Source: Lachnospiraceae bacterium (GTDB lineage: Bacteria > Bacteroidota > Bacteroidia > Bacteroidales > Muribaculaceae). Taken from it: DNA of 64,000 nucleotides. The notes under the pieces were generated by a model, which saw nothing but the letters and a program-made list of their open reading frames with translations, was not told the origin of the DNA and made no database searches. Where the stretch lies: the NCBI GenBank assembly GCA_023663655.1, contig JAMPGZ010000007.1:1-64000 (forward strand). Direction: 5' to 3'. Shown here piece by piece: positions 62,840 to 64,000 of this stretch (within the stretch, counting starts at the first letter, position 1; the number at the start of each line of letters is the position of its first letter). The position numbers and the translations under genes were made by a program.

Positions 62840-64000
62840 TCAATTCTTTTTAGCTTGCATTGAGCTGTAGATGAGATACACGATAAGCAAGGCATACATT
62901 ACGCAGCCGAGAATCTGGGTAGTCAACTCAGGAACAGGATTCTCATATTCAAATCCGGCAAAACGTGTCAACGCCGAGAACACCCCAAACAAAGCACCTC
63001 CGGCAATAAGTCCTGACGCGATAAGAGTACCACGGTCGCGACGGGCATTGTTGACAGCCTCATCATTGGAACGGTTAGACACGAAATATGCGATAGCGCC
63101 ACCCACAAGCATCGGGGTGTTGAGCTGCAACGGAATAAACATACCTAGGCAGAATGCCAACGCCGGCACACCGAGCCAGTTGAGGATCAGAGCAAGAATA
63201 GCACCCACCATATAAAGAATCCACGGTGTGTCGCCACCCATCATAAGAGGTTCGATGACCTTAGCCATGGCATTAGCCTGCGGAGCCACCAAGGCATCAG
63301 GTCCGGAGAATCCGTAAACTTTGTTGAGCACGAGAATCACGCCACCAACGGTAGCGGCAGAAACAAGCGTCCCGAGGAATTTCCAGCTCTCCTGCTTTTT
63401 GGGTGTTGAGCCAAGCCAATAACCGATCTTCAAGTCAGTGACAAATCCTCCCGCCATAGACAGTGCGGTACACACCACACCACCGATTACCATTGCGGCA
63501 ACAATACCCGAGGTTCCGCTCAGTCCGATTGCCACAAATATAGCCGATGCGATGATAAGCGTCATGAGGGTCATGCCCGACACCGGATTGGAGCCCACAA
63601 TAGCGATAGCGTTGGCGGCTACGGTAGTGAATAGGAACGCAATCACAGTCACCACAATCCACGCAACCAATGCCTGCCAGAATGTATGGATGACACCCAC
63701 CCAGAAGAAACACAACACGGCAATGAGGGCTACGGCAACCATGTAGACTATATGCTTCATGGAAATATCCGTCTGCCAACGCACCTCTTTCTCTCCGCTC
63801 GGTTTGCCTTTCAATTCACGTGCGGCAAGTCCCACAGCCTGGGCGATGATATGCCATGATTTCACGATGCCGATGACACCCGCCATAGCGATACCGCCGA
63901 TACCGATAAGTCGCGCATAATCACTGAAGATGACTCCCGGATCAAGCGAAGCGATTTCAGCAGCACCATACGTCCCGATAAGTGGTATGATAATCCACCA
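62840..64000 (-). CDS. Oligopeptide (OPT-family) transporter, partial
   Basis: The frame is open from the window's right edge to a stop at 62840, giving 386 codons of the C-terminal part; the N-terminus is outside. The protein is highly hydrophobic, with about ten membrane segments in the visible part, and carries the OPT family blocks GSNPVSGMTLMTLIIAS and FCLGMFIPLQLNTPMLVGGAIAYFVS. OPT transporters move small peptides or metal-chelate complexes. The window edge hides the start. It precedes the MATE gene with a gap of three bases. Confidence 0.85.
   Translation of the reverse strand, partial: WWIIIPLIGTYGAAEIASLDPGVIFSDYARLIGIGGIAMAGVIGIVKSWHIIAQAVGLAARELKGKPSGEKEVRWQTDISMKHIVYMVAVALIAVLCFFWVGVIHTFWQALVAWIVVTVIAFLFTTVAANAIAIVGSNPVSGMTLMTLIIASAIFVAIGLSGTSGIVAAMVIGGVVCTALSMAGGFVTDLKIGYWLGSTPKKQESWKFLGTLVSAATVGGVILVLNKVYGFSGPDALVAPQANAMAKVIEPLMMGGDTPWILYMVGAILALILNWLGVPALAFCLGMFIPLQLNTPMLVGGAIAYFVSNRSNDEAVNNARRDRGTLIASGLIAGGALFGVFSALTRFAGFEYENPVPELTTQILGCVMYALLIVYLIYSSMQAKKN

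Overview
The window looks like chromosomal DNA of a gut Bacteroidales, most likely Muribaculaceae. The evidence is the gene content: SusC/SusD, fimbrillin and DUF5119/DUF3575 genes, a PorU type IX sortase, a BtuB-BtuG cobalamin locus and reverse rubrerythrin. Promoters fit the Bacteroidetes form (TTG at -33, 19-21 nt, then TAnnTTTG at -7), and Shine-Dalgarno sequences are weak or absent. The family call is an inference from style, not from a marker tree.

Layout. 1-4.8 kb: a secreted chitobiase-like protein (cut by the window edge), palindromic and tandem repeats, a DUF2582 winged-helix gene, an AI-2E/PerM transporter and a YczE-like membrane protein. 4.8-8.2 kb: PorU. 8.3-13.2 kb: SRP RNA followed by a tightly overlapped seven-gene + strand operon (cmk, ispH, exonuclease, lipoprotein, polyprenyl synthase, TatD, GNAT). 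13.3-14.6 kb: a SPOR lipoprotein and a GNAT gene preceded by an unlisted 56-residue gene, probably a toxin-antitoxin pair. 14.7-20.2 kb: cobalamin riboswitch driving btuB-btuG-btuF-btuC, with no btuD. 20.3-27.5 kb: SusC/SusD/zinc metallohydrolase/DUF4302 uptake locus. 27.9-34.8 kb: a six-gene fimbrillin operon. 35-39 kb: reverse rubrerythrin, Na/Ca exchanger and pnp with an Arg/Asp-rich tail. 39.1-40.9 kb: an RloA/RloB (AbiL-like) defence pair. 41.1-49.9 kb: mostly housekeeping genes (dGTPase, TPM protein, RluA, topA, dnaX). 50-56 kb: an esterase-GH53-esterase fusion, a thioredoxin/C39-VKOR/small-peptide operon and an SLC45 sugar transporter. 56-58.5 kb: AAA/DUF4143 ATPase, an 8Fe-8S ferredoxin and RNase P RNA. 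58.5-64 kb: a porin, a structured leader RNA ahead of a cysteine-less thioredoxin-fold protein, a RAYT transposase with REP palindromes inside its own reading frame, a MATE exporter and a partial OPT transporter.

How the parts work together. Several loci build the surface of a gut commensal: B12 scavenging through BtuB and BtuG, SusCD uptake, fimbriae, type IX secretion and galactan breakdown. The most unusual candidates are the thioredoxin/C39-like-VKOR/45-residue peptide operon (52873-54328), the RAYT gene that carries its own REP palindromes as codons (60889-61541), the structured leader at 60029-60136, and the small protein-GNAT pair. All functions are inferred by eye from sequence; no searches were run.
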